Notes: generated by a model from the letters alone, not told the origin. 64,000 bases of DNA from Gari tellinella (GCA_922989275.2 OV277871.1:60967848-61031847); one strand, 5' to 3'. Counted from the stretch's first letter, positions 43,336 through 55,073 are shown. A program made the numbers and translations.

Positions 43336-43655
43336 ACTGAAAGCACCCATTGATAATGATTGGAGGGACTCGCAGAGCTCCTTGGTGTGTCATTTATAGG
43401 ATTTCTATCAGTTTGCATTTAAAATTCGTAATGATGGGGTCTGCAGAGGCTAAGACTGGTACTGTGTTAGTTCAGAATGACAGTGATGGTTGTTGCTCAT
43501 ACAATCAACAGAGTGTGCTTCCCAAATAATAACAGACGAGACCCCCCCCCAAATATACAGACATCCAGACAGCAGAGACTAGCGGAGGTGAACTGACGGT
43601 ATTCATGATCTAGAGACTTCACCACAATAACAGAGACATTACTTAAACATGTGAC
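43336..43655 (+). other. Probable 3' UTR start of the FMR1/FXR gene
   Basis: Non-repetitive, moderately GC-rich sequence after the stop, with a C-run of about nine bases near 43541. No AATAAA follows within the first kilobase. Candidates are within the T1 MITE near 44465 (GGAATAAATT) and at about 44528 (AAAATAAATG), so the transcript end is not resolved. Confidence 0.45.
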
Positions 43656-44034
43656 AGGGCTTCTGATAAAGGCAGTATTTCAAAAACTAACATCCTTATG
43701 GCTGCACAAAACCCTATGGTGTTCCTACTAAAAAGAATTGTCTCTTGAAGACTATTCTAATGTTTTATGAGTAGTCAAACCAAAGGGAATTCTTTTGTCT
43801 GGACAAAAGCCTATGATGTGACTACTCATTAGAATGGTCTCTTCATGATTATTCTAATGAGTAGTGAAACCATTGGAAATTCTTTTATCTCGGCAAAACC
43901 CTTTAGTGGGACCCCTCATTAGTATTGTCTCTTCGAGACGATTCTAATGAGGTGTAACACCATAGGGTTTTATGCAGAGATACAAGAGTGCAGGTAATGG
44001 AGTTGTTTAGTTTACTCCCTCTTATCTGGAGACC
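43656..44034. mobile_element. T3 foldback MITE, expanded, in the probable 3' UTR
   Basis: AACATCCTTATGGCTGCACA / AAACCCTATGGTG arms, three successive AGAATTGTCTCTT ... GATTCTAATGAGTAG repeats, and the end TACTCCCTCTTATCTGGAG. Internal arm duplication makes it about twice the size of the other T3 copies. Confidence 0.6.
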
Positions 44035-44255
44035 TGATGTGGATTGCCATTTTTGTCAACACATTTACATCCCGATATATGTCCCTACTAGTTGAAACTA
44101 TTGGCACCGAATAGAGCTTCGTATAGTTCACAGAACTAGTATCCTACTCGTTTGCTTAAATAGCTGTGCAACATCCTAACAACTGTACACACATGAGCAA
44201 TGCCACGAGAAAAACTGCTCTCACATATCAAACATAATCGTATAGTGAAATATGT

Positions 44256-44512
44256 GTTAACACATTCCCCAAATAGCCTGTTTCCAGTTTTGAAGATAGG
44301 TGACTACTTAAAGCAGGTTGAAAGTAAAGCAGAATTCGCTTTAAGGTGCATTCTGCTTTACTTTCAGCCTGCTTTAAGCCATAATCTGCTAGGATCTAAA
44401 AAATATTTCTTGTTGTGCATATTCATGACTGTATAAAGTAGAACTATTTTCTTCAGCGAATAGGAATAAATTAAAGGTGTAAAAAGGGGTATTTATAGGG
44501 GAATAGGTTAAC
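44256..44512. mobile_element. T1 MITE, nearly complete
   Basis: AACACATTCCCCAAATAGCC to TATAGGGGAATAGGTTAA, with the core GAAAGTAAAGCAGAATTCGC / GCATTCTGCTTTACTTTC. Confidence 0.72.
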
Positions 44513-45564
44513 TTAAGCGACGCTCGAAAATAAATGGCAAAGCTAATCTAATTCTATACAATTAGTAATGTCCAAGAGCATTTATTCTCCTGACATTGTT
44601 CATTGTTTTGTATGAAATAGATACAAGACCATGAAATAGATATATATACAAAACCAAATACATACATGTATATACAAGAATTATGTGAACAAATATGAAG
44701 AAAAATAATCCAAACAAATCGCAGTATTTTTGGAATTGGTAGAAAGTTAGACTTTATTTTTCTGGTAATTTGATGTTGATTTGTACACAACAGGGGTCAA
44801 TAAATCCACTCGTCTGCTCGTATTTACGAGTACCAAACCACTGCTCGTATTTACGAGTACCAAACCACCCAGGAGGAGCTGAACTCGTCCTACAAGACGG
44901 ACGAAATTTCGAGGTTAAAAAAATGTATTTTGTATGTCAAAATCCTTCAAAAGCATATCTTCGCAAGCGCAAAATGAAACAGGAAACGTTACATATTTCA
45001 AGCGATTTTTTGTTACAAAAAAATATAAAAATCTGGGGAAAAACAGACAACACATAAATGGTTTTATCCCGTCACTACAGCCTCCGGTGACATAATAAAG
45101 GGGTAGCCTAGGAGCAAGTACATGTATAGTAGAGTTTGAATCTAAGGAGTCAGAAAAGAAACTGATCCAAGAGAACGAACAACCTTGATTAGCACTGCAA
45201 AAACTGGTGACACTTTGCAGTCAATCTTTTTGAAATTTTATCTTATGTGATGAAGCGTAAAGTATGGTCCATTTAAGTTTAAATTTATAACTTTTCAAAT
45301 TTGAATCGACTCACTTTTACAGTTCTTTGTCTTTACTGCACTAGAAGCGTTTAGTTCTGACTTTTTCTGTGGTGTAGGATTAGGCTAACTGAGGAGTACT
45401 TCGCCGCAGGCTCCCTTGCAGTCATTTATGCGGTATGTGAAAATTTTCTTAACTAAGTTTAAAACTTTTTAAAGTTTGAAATGCTAAAATCATTTAGTGA
45501 CGGGATAAATCGAATATGTCATTGCATGAGATAGGAGGAGTTTATTCTGCTCGTTGAGAAACCA
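44513..45564. other. Intergenic sequence; possible TIR element at 45063-45509
   Basis: TTTATCCCGTCACTA at 45063 is exactly inverted at 45495-45509, 447 bp apart, a possible MITE. The sequence CTGCTCGTATTTACGAGTAC is duplicated in tandem at about 44814-44867. Nothing else is recognised; the open frames here have no support. Confidence 0.4.
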
Positions 45565-46430
45565 TTTTTAGCTCGCCTATTCGGAGAATGGGGGGGCTTA
45601 TGGAATCACCCCGGTGTCGGCGTTGGTTTTTCATGGTTAAAGTTTTGGGGTAAGTGTTGTAATGCGGTTTTTCATGGTTAAAGTTTTGGGGTAAGTGTTG
45701 TAATGCACTAATACATCATGAAATATTTGCATTAGGAAGCTGATATTTGGATTGGAGGTGCCCAGTGGGTTGAACATTGATGTTGTGTAGTTAAAATTTA
45801 AAAAAAAGTTTAAATTTAGTCAAAATTTCACCTTTTGTGGACTTAGGTTTTTTGGCTGATTTCTCGTGGTTAAAGTTTTGGGGTAAGTGTTGTAATGCAC
45901 TAATACTACATGAAATATTTATAATAGGAAGCTGATATTTGGATTGGAGGTGCCCTGTGGGTTGAACATTGATGCTGCATAGTTTAAATTTGAAAAAAAG
46001 TTTAAATTTAGTCAAAATTACACCTTTTGTGGACTTAGGTTTTTCGGCTGATTTCTCATGGTTAAAGTTTTGTGATGCTCTAATACTACATGAACTAATT
46101 GTATCAAGAAGCTGATATTTGGGATGGAGGTGCCCTGTGGGTTGAACATTGATGTTGCGTCGTTAAAATTTAAAAAAAAGTTTAAATTTAGTCAAAATTT
46201 CACCTGTTGAGGACTTAAGAGTTTTTGGACTGAAATTTCAAAGTTAGTTATGGAGTAAGTGTTGGAATGCACTTATACTACATGATATATTTGCATTAGG
46301 AAGTTGATATTTTGAATGGAGGTTTCCTGTGGCTTGAATATGAATCTACTGATACACTTTTCTATTGATAGTTACCTATTTAAGAAAGGTTTCATTAGGC
46401 GAGCTTTGCTGTTCTCCGACAGCTCTTGTT
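45565..46430 (+). mobile_element. HINE-G
   Basis: TTTTTAGCTCGCCTATTCGG, GGAGAATGGGGGGGC, CCCCGGTGTCGGCGTTGG, then about three and a half units near 190 bp. It ends TTCATTAGGCGAGC, GCTGTTCTCCGACAGC, CTCTTGTT. The first unit carries a short tandem duplication of GGTTTTTCATGGTTAAAGTT. Confidence 0.8.
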
Positions 46431-47116
46431 CACTCAGTAAACCTCACAATAATAATTTCTCAACTTTCTCAACCCCTCCTTTCTCATGCAATGACATATT
46501 ATTCTCTATAAAATTTCTTCAAGTCAGCCGGGATGTTGAGCAAAGAGACGGAGAAAGCTTTGGAAAGACAAATGTCCCCAAAACAGTATGCCTTATGGTA
46601 TTTTTTGGCTCCCCTTTAGGGGGGGGAGCATATAGTCGCCGCTTTGTCCGTCCGTCCGTCACGCTTTTTTGTCCGGAGCATATCTCTTGAACGGTACATC
46701 GTAGGTTGATGAAACTTGATACAGTGATAGAGAATGACAGGAGGAGGTGTAGTACACAAGAACCATAACTCTCTCATCTCTCAATTTTGAATTATCTCCC
46801 TTTTTCTCATAAAAAAAAAAAAAAATTGTGTCCGGAGCATATCTCTGGACCGGTACACTGAAAGTTGATGAAACTTTTAACAGTGATAGAGGATGACTAA
46901 AGGAAGTGCAGTACACAAGAACGGTAATTCTGTCATCTCCCAATATTGAATTATCTCCCTTTTTCTAAAAATACAAAACAATTTTGTCCGGAGAATATCT
47001 CTTGACTGCTACACCGTAAGTTAATGGAACTTGATACAGTGATAGGTGATGACATAAGAAGGTGCAGTACACAAGAACCATGACTCTGTCATCTCCCAAT
47101 ATTTAATTATCTCCCC

Positions 47117-48083
47117 TTTTTAGCTCACCTGGCACGAAGTGCCAAGGTGAGCTATTGTGATCTCCCGTCGTCCGTCGTCAAACTTTTTGTTCAAAGATCT
47201 TCTTCTTGGAAACCACTGGGCCAATTTCATCAAAACTTCATAGGATTGTTCCTTGTAGGGTACTCTCTCAGATTTCTTCAAATATAGGTCATCCAATTGA
47301 AATTGTGGTTGCCATGGTAACCAATTGAAAAAAACTTTAAAAATCTTCTTGTCAAAAACTACTGGTCCGAATTGAAAATAATTTTACCCAAATGTGCCAT
47401 TGGTGACCCTCTATCAGATTTCTTAAAATAATGTTCCTATCTTAAAAAACATGGCCTCTAGTGGGTGGGGCAGATTTTCCTTATATGGCTATATAGTGAA
47501 AAAAATCTTCTTGTCTGAAACCGCTGGTCTGATTTGAAAAAAAATTCACACAAATGATTCATGGGTGACCCTCTACCAGATTTCTTAAAATAATTTTGAT
47601 ATCTAAAAAAACATGGCCGCCAGTGGGTGGGGCACATTTTCCTTATGTTACTGTATAGTAAAAACTTTAAAAATCTTCTTCTGTGAAACTACTGGTCGAA
47701 ATTGAAAATAATTGTACACAAATGATCCATTGGTAACCCTCTATCAGATTTCTTAAAATGATTTTCCTATTTTATAAAACATGGCCGCTAGTGGGTGTGG
47801 CAAGTTTTCCTTATATTTTTGTATAGAAATTTTTCAAAAATCTTTTTCTCTGAAACTATTGGTCTGATTTAAGAATATTTTCTAAAAAAAGGTAATGATG
47901 GGTGACCCTTTGCCAGTTTTCTTCAAAGAATCTTCCTAGTTCAAACAACACGGCTGGCAGTGGGTGGGGGTTAATTTACCGGTGATGGCTTATATATAGT
48001 GGAATTTTATCACTACTGGTCCATTACCATGACCGTAAACATGGGTACCAGGTGAGCGATTTAGTGCCGCATGGGGCTCTTGT
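47117..48083 (+). mobile_element. HINE-C nested in HINE-J
   Basis: TTTTTAGCTCACCTGGCACG, TGCCAAGGTGAGC, CCCGTCGTCCGTCGTC, then five C units. It ends ACCAGGTGAGCGATTTAGTG, CCGCATGGGGCTC, TTGT. It is complete. Confidence 0.8.
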
Positions 48084-48380
48084 CTATTTAAAAAAATCCA
48101 GAAATTTTTTCTGGAGCATATCTCCTGAGCATTTCATTGTAAGTTGATGAAACTTTATACAGTGATACGAGATGACAAAAAGAGTGCTGTACTCAAGAAC
48201 CATAACTCTGCCATCTCCCAATATTGAATTATCTCCCTTTTTCTACATAAATTTTTAAAAAAATCAAATTTTCTGCCGCACTGTAACTTGAACCTTGATA
48301 CTGTGTTAGCGGATGACAAAAAGAAGTGTAGTACACAAGATTTATAACTCTGTCATCTCCAAGTATTGAATTGCCTCCCT

Positions 48381-50271
48381 TTTTTAGCTCACCTGAGCCA
48401 AAGGCTCAAGGTGAGCTATTGGGATGGCCCTGTGTCCGTCGTCCTTCGTCGTTAACAATTTACATCTCCTCCTTTACCGCTTGACAGATTTCAACCAAAC
48501 TTTACAGGAATGTTCCTTGGGTCAAGCTCTTTCAAATTTGTTCAAAGAATCAAAAACAATGTAGAACTCTGGTTGCCATGGCAACCAAAGTGAAAAAATA
48601 AGGAAATCTTAAAAAATATTTTTGTCTGAAACTGCAAGGGCCAGAACTTAGATATTTGGCACATAGCATTATCTACAGGTCCTCTATCAAGTTTGTTCAA
48701 ATTATGCCCTGGGGTTAAAATTTGCCCCGCCGCAGGGGTCACAGTTTTACATAAGAGTTATATAGTGAAATTTTCAAACGTCTTCTCTTCTGAAACTAAT
48801 ATGGCTAGAGCTTAGAAATTTGGCATGGTGACACTTCTAGATGTCCTTTACCTATTTTGTTCACATGGTTCTGGTCTGTTGCATATCTAGGTCACTGGAG
48901 CTAAAAATAGATTTTTTTCAATGAAAACTTAAAAAAATCAACTTGTCTGAAACTACAAGGGCCAGAGCTTAGATATTTGGCACCTAGCATCGGCTTCAGG
49001 TCCTCTATTAAGTTTGTTCAAATTATGCCCCTGAGATCAAAATTGGCCCCACCCCGGGGGTCACAGTAATAATACCAAGGACAAATAGCCAATATTTGCA
49101 AACAGTTTGGATCCAGATCAGACACAAAATAATGCTGCATCTAAATCTGGATGCAAACTATTTGCCACTCATTAACCTACTTTACATTTTCTAAATTGAT
49201 TTTTTGTACATTTTTCACATACAGTAGGTTTTAAGCAGACATCATTTCAGTATGATAAAGGTAAGCCATGCAGTAGCTACTAGATGAATCTCCAGCTATT
49301 GCATAATATTTGACCTCAGTGACTGACCAACAGAACTGGTGGTGTCTGCTGAACATGTTGTCTGCTAAAGTTTAGAAATGGTTCAGTCTGCTTCATACTT
49401 AGAGAAACAGGATCTGGAAGTGATCCACTGACAGTTATGTAATTATGTCTTATCCCATATTTATACATATGTTTAATATTGGTTTTGTCAGAGTTATCTG
49501 TATGTCTTGTCATTTTTTCTTGTCCAGGAGATAATTCCCCCATAAATACTGATGTTTGTTAACCCATTACCCCATAAATATGCATGTTTACGCCTTTAAT
49601 TTATTCCTCCACTGAAGAAAATAATTCCACTTTATACAGTCATGAAAATGTTAGAAACGAAATAAGTTTCTATATCCTAGTAGATGGTAGCTTAAAGCAG
49701 TTTGAAAGTAAAGCAGAGTATGCCTTAAGGCACATTCTGCTTTACTTTCAACCTGCTTTAGGTGGCCACCTATTTTCAAAACTAGAAACAGGCTATGGGG
49801 TAATAGGTAAAATGAAATTGCATATTTGGAATTTAGAGCCTAATGAGAGGAAGTGCCATTAGCAAGAGTTATTTCCTTTTGTGATATTTTCTTGTCCGGA
49901 AGACAACTCCAGTTCTACTGATGCTATTGTAATGAAATTGCATATATGGAAAGAAACTGATGAGAGAAAATGCCATGCACAAGGGCAGCAATATTTTGTT
50001 TTTCCCCTTTGTCATATTTTATTGTCAGGAAAATAACTCCAGTTCTGCTGACGGCTAGTGAAATAAATATCATATACCGGTTGTGGAAATAGCTTGATAA
50101 GAGGATGTGTCATGGATAAGGGTCATAAGCTTGGCAACAAAATTCCCTTTTGTCATGTTTTCTTGTCAGGAAGATAACTCCATTTATAGTTGTATTAAAA
50201 TGTTGTCTTGCCCAGTCAACTTAGGTACACTGTCCTCAGGTGAGCGGATTTAGGGCCATGGCCCTCTTGTC
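48381..50271 (+). mobile_element. HINE-B1 with MITE insertions, nested in HINE-J
   Basis: TTTTTAGCTCACCTGAGCCA, GGCTCAAGGTGAGC and B units up to about 49068. Sequence with a T2 palindrome (49096-49172), a T1 MITE (49559-49811) and repeats of TTTTCTTGTCAGGAAGATAA follows. It ends CCTCAGGTGAGCGGATTTAG, GGGCCATGGCCC, TCTTGT. The later part matches the end of the block at 16653-20390, so both may be one compound family. Confidence 0.65.
49559..49811. mobile_element. T1 MITE, complete reference copy
   Basis: TTAACCCATTACCCCATAAA at the left and CAGGCTATGGGGTAATAGGT at the right. The core GAAAGTAAAGCAGAGTATGC pairs with GCACATTCTGCTTTACTTTC. Left-to-right order is the one used to recognise the interrupted copy at 5641/9712. 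Confidence 0.75.
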
Positions 50272-50343
50272 ATAATAAATTCATTTTTGTCCGAAGCATA
50301 TCTCCTGAATGTTACATCGTAAGTTGATGAAACTTGTTACTGT

Positions 50344-51704
50344 GTTCACCTACTAAACAGGGTGAGCTTTTGCAATCCTTGAATGTGTGTCGTTAGTCGT
50401 TCGTCGTCAACAATTTTAGTGTTTACACTCTAGAGACCACAATAGTTATCCAATCTTTCTCAAACTTGCTCAGATTGTATATTACCATAAGAGTTTGAAT
50501 GAGATCGACTATAGTTGAAATCGGACTAATAGGTCAAGAGTTATCTACCTTTGAATTGCTGAAAATGCCATATTTAACAGTGTTTACATTCTAGAGGCCG
50601 CAATATTTATTCAATCTTTCTCAAACTTGCTCAGATTGTATAATACCATAAGAGTTCGAATGAGTTCGATTATGGTTGTACTCGAACATATAGGTCAGGA
50701 GTTATCTACCTTTGAATTGCTGAAAATGTCATATTTAACAGTGTTTACACTCTAGAGGCCACACTTTTTATCCAATCTTTCTCAAACTTGCTCAGATTGT
50801 ATATTACCATTAGAGCTCAAATGAGTTCCATTATGGTTGAAATCGGACCAATAGATCAAGAGGTATCTACCTATGAATTGCTGGAAATGTCATATTTAAC
50901 AGTGCTTACACTCTAGAGGCCACAATTTTTATCCAATCTATCTCAAACTGGCTAAGATTGTATATGACCATAAGAGTTCGGATGAGTTTGATTATGATTG
51001 GAATCGGACTAATAGGTCAGGAGTTATCTACCTTTGAATTGCTGAAAATGCCATATTTAAAGGTGATTACACTCTAGCGGCCACAATTTTGATCCAATTT
51101 TTCTCAAACTTGCTCAGATTGTATATGACTATAAGAGTTCAGATAATTTGATTATGGTCGAAATTAGACTAACAGGTCAAGAGTTATCTACCTTTGAATT
51201 GCTGAAAATGCCATATTTCAAACTTCCTCAGATTGTATATTACCATAAGAGTTCGAATTAAGTGCAATTATGGTTGAAATCGGACCAATAGGTCAAGAGT
51301 TATCTGCCCTTGAATAGCTGAAAATGCCATATCTAACGGCGCTTACACTCTTGCAATTACAGTTTTCAATTGATTTTGATTATACCTGCACACAAAGTGT
51401 ATAGCTATAAGTTCCCGAAGGAGTGCAATTATTGTTGAAATCTAATCATTGTGGCAATAGTTATCTGCCCTTGATATACTTTGAAATGCTAGAAAAGGCT
51501 TCATTTCAGTATTGTTTAGTCTCTAGTTTTCTGCCCATGATGTACTCTTCTATACTAGAATTAATACGTTGTATTCCAAAATTGTTTACTTGCTATACTA
51601 CAAATTTGAATGGATTTAGATTAAAACAGGTGAAAAGGAAAGGTAAAGCTACCAGGCTTCAGTACAACAGGTGAGCGATATCAGGGCCTTCAGGCCCTCT
51701 TGTT
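50344..51704 (+). mobile_element. HINE-A nested in HINE-J
   Basis: A worn 5' end (TTCACCTACTAAACAGGGTG, AGC), then six roughly 161-bp units and the special last section (TTTGAAATGCTAGAAAAGGC). The end is AACAGGTGAGCGATATCAGG, GCCTTCAGGCCC, TCTTGTT. Its last section is almost the same as those at 9449 and 40591. Confidence 0.78.
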
Positions 51705-51745
51705 CTTTGTGGGGAGCATCCATCGTTGGGAACGATATTCTTGTT

Positions 51746-52083
51746 CAATTTGCGTTAACATTTAAAATATAATCATTTTCGCTGACTGAGATATGAAATG
51801 GAGGAGGAGAGCTAATCCTATAGACGAGTTTGTTTTCCAAGTCAGTCGTCATACAGGACGAGTGACTTCGATTTTTTTTATTGTCCTTTGTACAAGATCA
51901 GAGATTTCATATTTATAATAGACCCGCCATATTTAACTTTATAATATTGCATATAAGGGTAAAAGTCAGTATACAGTGATAATTTTACCTGTGCATCCTG
52001 AGTCCTATACTCATTAAATTTGCCAGGGACTCATTATTCAAAAAGTTGCGAGTCCCATGGACCCATAGCTTTTCTGGCCTTTA
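51746..52083. other. Intergenic, no gene seen
   Basis: AT-rich sequence. TTGCCAGGGACTCATTATTC and GTTGCGAGTCCCATGGACCC near 52020-52070 recall the GAGTCCCTGGGACTC sequence at 6613. This may be another copy of that repeat. Confidence 0.35.
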
Positions 52084-52233
52084 TTAACCTATTACTCATA
52101 AGCAGATAGTAGCTTAAAGCAGTTTGATAGTAAAGCAGAATGTGCCTTAAGGCACATTCTGCTTTACTTTCAACCTGCTTTAAGTGGTCACCTGTCTTCA
52201 AAACTAGAAATAAATGATGGGATATTGTGTTAA
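52084..52233. mobile_element. T1 MITE, shortened
   Basis: AACCTATTACTCATAAGCAG, then TAGTAAAGCAGAATGTGCCT with a perfect complement, and CTGTCTTCAAAACTAGAAAT. The outer left arm is deleted. Confidence 0.68.
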
Positions 52234-52818
52234 TTTTTCACCTAAAGGACTCAATGTTTGTCTAAAGGACTCATTGTTTTACAGAATGTGCATCCCGAGG
52301 ACTCATTCATCTGATTTCTAAAATGATCACTGAGTATATAGCCTTTGAACTGTTAAACGGTTGGCAATATTACATTATATGAGTTGAGACACTCAGTAAC
52401 CATGGAAACGACGTGAACAAACCAGATATGGACTTGAAACCATTTAAAGTTGACAAACATGAGTGTATTTGTTTAGCTTGTTATGAATGAATGTACTGTA
52501 AGACCGCTTCTATGGAGGAAAGAGGTTAAGCTTTCAAATGATAAGGATTTTGTATTTGCTTTACTTATATTGATGAATACTTTAGAGACTTCAATAAACT
52601 TTTTAACCATAACTTGCAGAGTAGAACCAAGTAAATTATATCATATATGCTGATATCCATTCAATGAAGCTGTTCCCCTATCACAAGGTTTCCCTGTTTA
52701 ACCCATTACCCCATAAATACGCCTTTAATCTAGTCCTTTACTAAAAAGAAATAGTTTAAAGTAAAAGTTTTGAAGTAAAAGTAGATGCACCAAAATGTGC
52801 TTCATTTGAAGGGAAGGG
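52234..52818. other. Intergenic with one T1 fragment
   Basis: About 52697-52810 carries TTTAACCCATTACCCCATAA and GTAAAAGTTTTGAAGTAAAA, a T1 fragment. From 52240 to 52690 I see no gene or repeat. Confidence 0.4.
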
Positions 52819-53060
52819 TTAACTCTTTTAACACCATGGACCTGTTTAAAATATACCCATTACATTTGCAAACAGTGTAGACCCAGATCAGAGGGCTCCT
52901 ATAGGAGCCCTCTGATCAGGGTCTACACTGATTGCCAATTTAGAACATTATTTTTTTAACTACCCAGAAATTCCAAGTAGACACGTTTTGGTAATTAAAA
53001 AGATCCACAAGGGAAGCTAATAACCCACAATATTAAGTTACTTGGTGTTAAAAGAGTTAA
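52819..53060. mobile_element. T6 MITE with palindromic core
   Basis: Perfect 17-bp ends TTAACTCTTTTAACACC / GGTGTTAAAAGAGTTAA. The central hairpin at 52868-52929 reads AGTGTAGACCCAGATCAGAG with a nearly exact complement. 242 bp, no coding capacity. A copy in the opposite sense lies at about 63711-63913. Confidence 0.75.
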
Positions 53061-53245
53061 ATCAGGGCAGCCTAAAAATGTAGTCCCCAATGTATAGCAG
53101 ATAAATTGTTTGTTTCAGTGTTTGACAGATGCCTAGCTCTTTTATAAACTTTATTGCTTTTGCATCAATTTTACAGCTGTTATCCTTTCAAGGCCCTAAT
53201 AAGAGGTCCACATAAGGAGCTGTGCGTAATCATTTGGCCATACTT

Positions 53246-53490
53246 AACCCATTACCCCATAGCCTGTTTTTAGTTAACCCATTACCCCATAGCCTGTTTT
53301 TAGTTAACCCATAGCAGGTTGAAAGTAAAGCAGAATGTGCTTTAAGGCGAATTATGCTTTACTTTCAGCCAGCTTCCATCTGCTTGAATATAGAAAATAT
53401 TTCTTATGATACATATACATGACTGTATAAAGTGGAACTATTTTCTTCAGTGGAAGAATAAATAAAAGACGTATTTATGTCGTAAGTAAC
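53246..53490. mobile_element. T1 MITE with duplicated left end
   Basis: TTAACCCATTACCCCATAGC occurs twice in tandem (53246 and 53275), followed by the core GAAAGTAAAGCAGAATGTGC / ATTATGCTTTACTTTC and a usual right half. Confidence 0.68.
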
Positions 53491-53539
53491 ATCCCAACAT
53501 AACTGAAAGCATAGTAAGATCTAGTGACTGAATGTAACT

Positions 53540-53630
53540 ATGATGAAGAAAAAACTTAGACATGGAACCAATGCCGTAGGAAGGAAATTACGACAGTTTA
53601 ATAAACTTTATGACTTAACTGAGAGAGAGG
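53540..53630 (+). CDS. Possible short first coding exon of an unknown gene
   Basis: From the ATG at 53540 the frame reads MMKKKLRHGTNAVGRKLRQF, NKLYDLTERE, followed by GAGAG|GTACTG, a possible donor after about 53630. An in-frame TGA stands 15 bp upstream of the ATG. The stretch is basic, unlike the repeat-derived frames around it, and is not part of a repeat I can see in this window. I do not recognise the protein. A chance open frame is just as possible, since the frame simply continues into hydrophobic, low-information sequence to 53737. Confidence 0.2.
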
Positions 53631-53827
53631 TACTGGTTTTGCCATGTTATTTTGTCTTTATGTTCATGTGTATTTCAGTTTGGTCATATCATGATAGAAG
53701 TCATATCATTGTTGACACTTTCACTGTCAATCTTTAATTACTTTTGCTTCTTGGAACCATTTGGTGCCAAATAACTTGGGAGTCTGATCAAGATGCATTC
53801 ATTTTGACACTCAAATCATGGTCCCAG

Positions 53828-54295
53828 ATAACCCATTATCCCATAGCCTGTTTCTAATTTTGAATTTGAAGATAGGTGACCATTGAAAGCAGATTGAAAG
53901 TTAAGCAGAATGCACATTAAGGCACATTCTGCTTTACTTTCAGCCTGCTTAAAGCTTTTATCTGCTAGAATATAGAAAATATTTCTTATGAATCTTATTT
54001 GTAACAGTATAAATTGGAACTAGTTTCTACAGTAGAGGACAAATTACCATGGTATTTGCCGATAATTTTCTGTTATTTATTGCGCTTGAACACCGAAAAA
54101 AAATCAGTTCATTTCTTAAATGTGCCTCAAGGTGCATTCTGCTTACTTTCAACCTTTAAGCTACAATCTGCTAGAGTATAAAAACTATTTCTTATGATAC
54201 ATGTTCATGAGTGTATGAATTGGAACTAATTACTCCAGTGGTATAATAAACTAAGTGCTAAAAATGTGTATCTATGGAATAATGGGCATAACTCT
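53828..54295. mobile_element. Two adjacent T1 MITEs, the second partial
   Basis: The first runs from TAACCCATTATCCCATAGCC to about 54050. The second keeps only the right half from AAATGTGCCTCAAGGTGCAT (about 54117) to GTATCTATGGAATAATGGGC. Confidence 0.65.
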
Positions 54296-54387
54296 CCCCT
54301 GAAACTTACAATGGACAATTCCAATTTCAAAATGTCTAGTATATTTTTTACTATTTAGGGTTGATAAAACAATATATTTCAAAATTA

Positions 54388-54455
54388 CAAACAGTGTAGA
54401 CCCTGATTAGAGGGCTCCTCAAGGAGCCCTCTGATCAGGGTCTACACTATTTGGA
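54388..54455. repeat. T6-type palindrome core
   Basis: AACAGTGTAGACCCTGATTA, GAGGGCTCCTCAAGGAGCCC and TCTGATCAGGGTCTACACTA form a near-perfect hairpin. Confidence 0.68.
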
Positions 54456-54460
54456 TAGGA

Positions 54461-54608
54461 CTTACAGGTAGACTGTTTGTTAATGAAGAGTATACTCGTG
54501 GCTAGGGTTGAATGTGTTAAGGCAAGTGATAGGGCTTACAGGTACACTGTTTGTTAATGAAGAGTATACTCGTGGCTAGGGTTGAATGTGTTAAGGCAGG
54601 TGATAGGG
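54461..54608. repeat. 74-bp direct tandem duplication
   Basis: CTTACAGGTAGACTGTTTGT ... AAGGCAAGTGATAGGG is followed directly by a second copy with only two or so differences, suggesting a recent duplication. Confidence 0.8.
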
Positions 54609-54611
54609 CAG

Positions 54612-55073
54612 TGAAAGTGTCAGATGTACACAGGGCTACTTTGTTCTGTATGATGGTTTATTTCCCATACCAGACCATGGAACTCTAAACCTTTGGTCCG
54701 TCAAACCATATGTGTTTATGGAATTAAGTCTTTGAATTTTTTTGATAATTGTTAATATTATTCCAGGTTAAGTGTGCTGTTTTCATCCATGACGTTGATA
54801 CCATGGCATATCTAGATCTTAACACTTGTTGGGATGCAATGGTTTTTTGTTTGTTTTCCTGTTAAGTGTTAAATATTTAATTTTGACTGAGACTATTTTT
54901 GATAGAAGTTGAGACTGGTAGCTATCTGGTTTTTATTGTCCCATTGAAAATGGGACATGTGGTGTTGTCCATCTGTCTGGGTTGTTAATGTGATAACAAT
55001 TTTTGCCTGATTTTCATGTAGGATGCCTTGCTGCCTAAATAGCTCGGAAGAGTTGTACTTTACAACATTTGGA
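54612..55073. other. Intergenic; possible 5' end of another HINE-like element
   Basis: At about 54930-54980, TTTTTATTGTCCCATTGAAA with ATGGGACA forms a T-run plus hairpin, followed by GTTGTCCATCTGTCTGG, as at HINE 5' ends. A 3' end TTGAGCTTCAGGCTC, TCTTGTT lies at 55338-55358 beyond a T2 MITE, but no inverted terminus is visible. Otherwise nothing is recognised. Confidence 0.35.

Larger units (their letters stand above)
46605..51745 (+). mobile_element. HINE-J, shell around C, B1 and A elements
   Basis: 5' hairpin GGCTCCCCTTTAGGGGGGGGAGC, then TTTGTCCGTCCGTCCGTCAC. Units near 150 bp hold GGAGCATATCTCTTGAACGG, GTTGATGAAACTTGATACAG, ATTGAATTATCTCCCTTTTT. Pieces lie at 46605-47116, 48084-48380, 50272-50343 and 51705-51745. 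The 3' end is TTGTGGGGAGCATCCATCGT with the hairpin ATCGTTGGGAACGAT and TTCTTGTT. Confidence 0.75.

Noticed and set aside
44770..45057. 95-codon open frame with a tandem CSYLRVPNH repeat
   Set aside because: The repeat is a simple duplication of CTGCTCGTATTTACGAGTAC, and nothing else suggests coding.
46316..46690. 124-codon open frame
   Set aside because: It joins the end of HINE-G, spacer and the 5' hairpin of HINE-J; it has no splice context and no family pattern.
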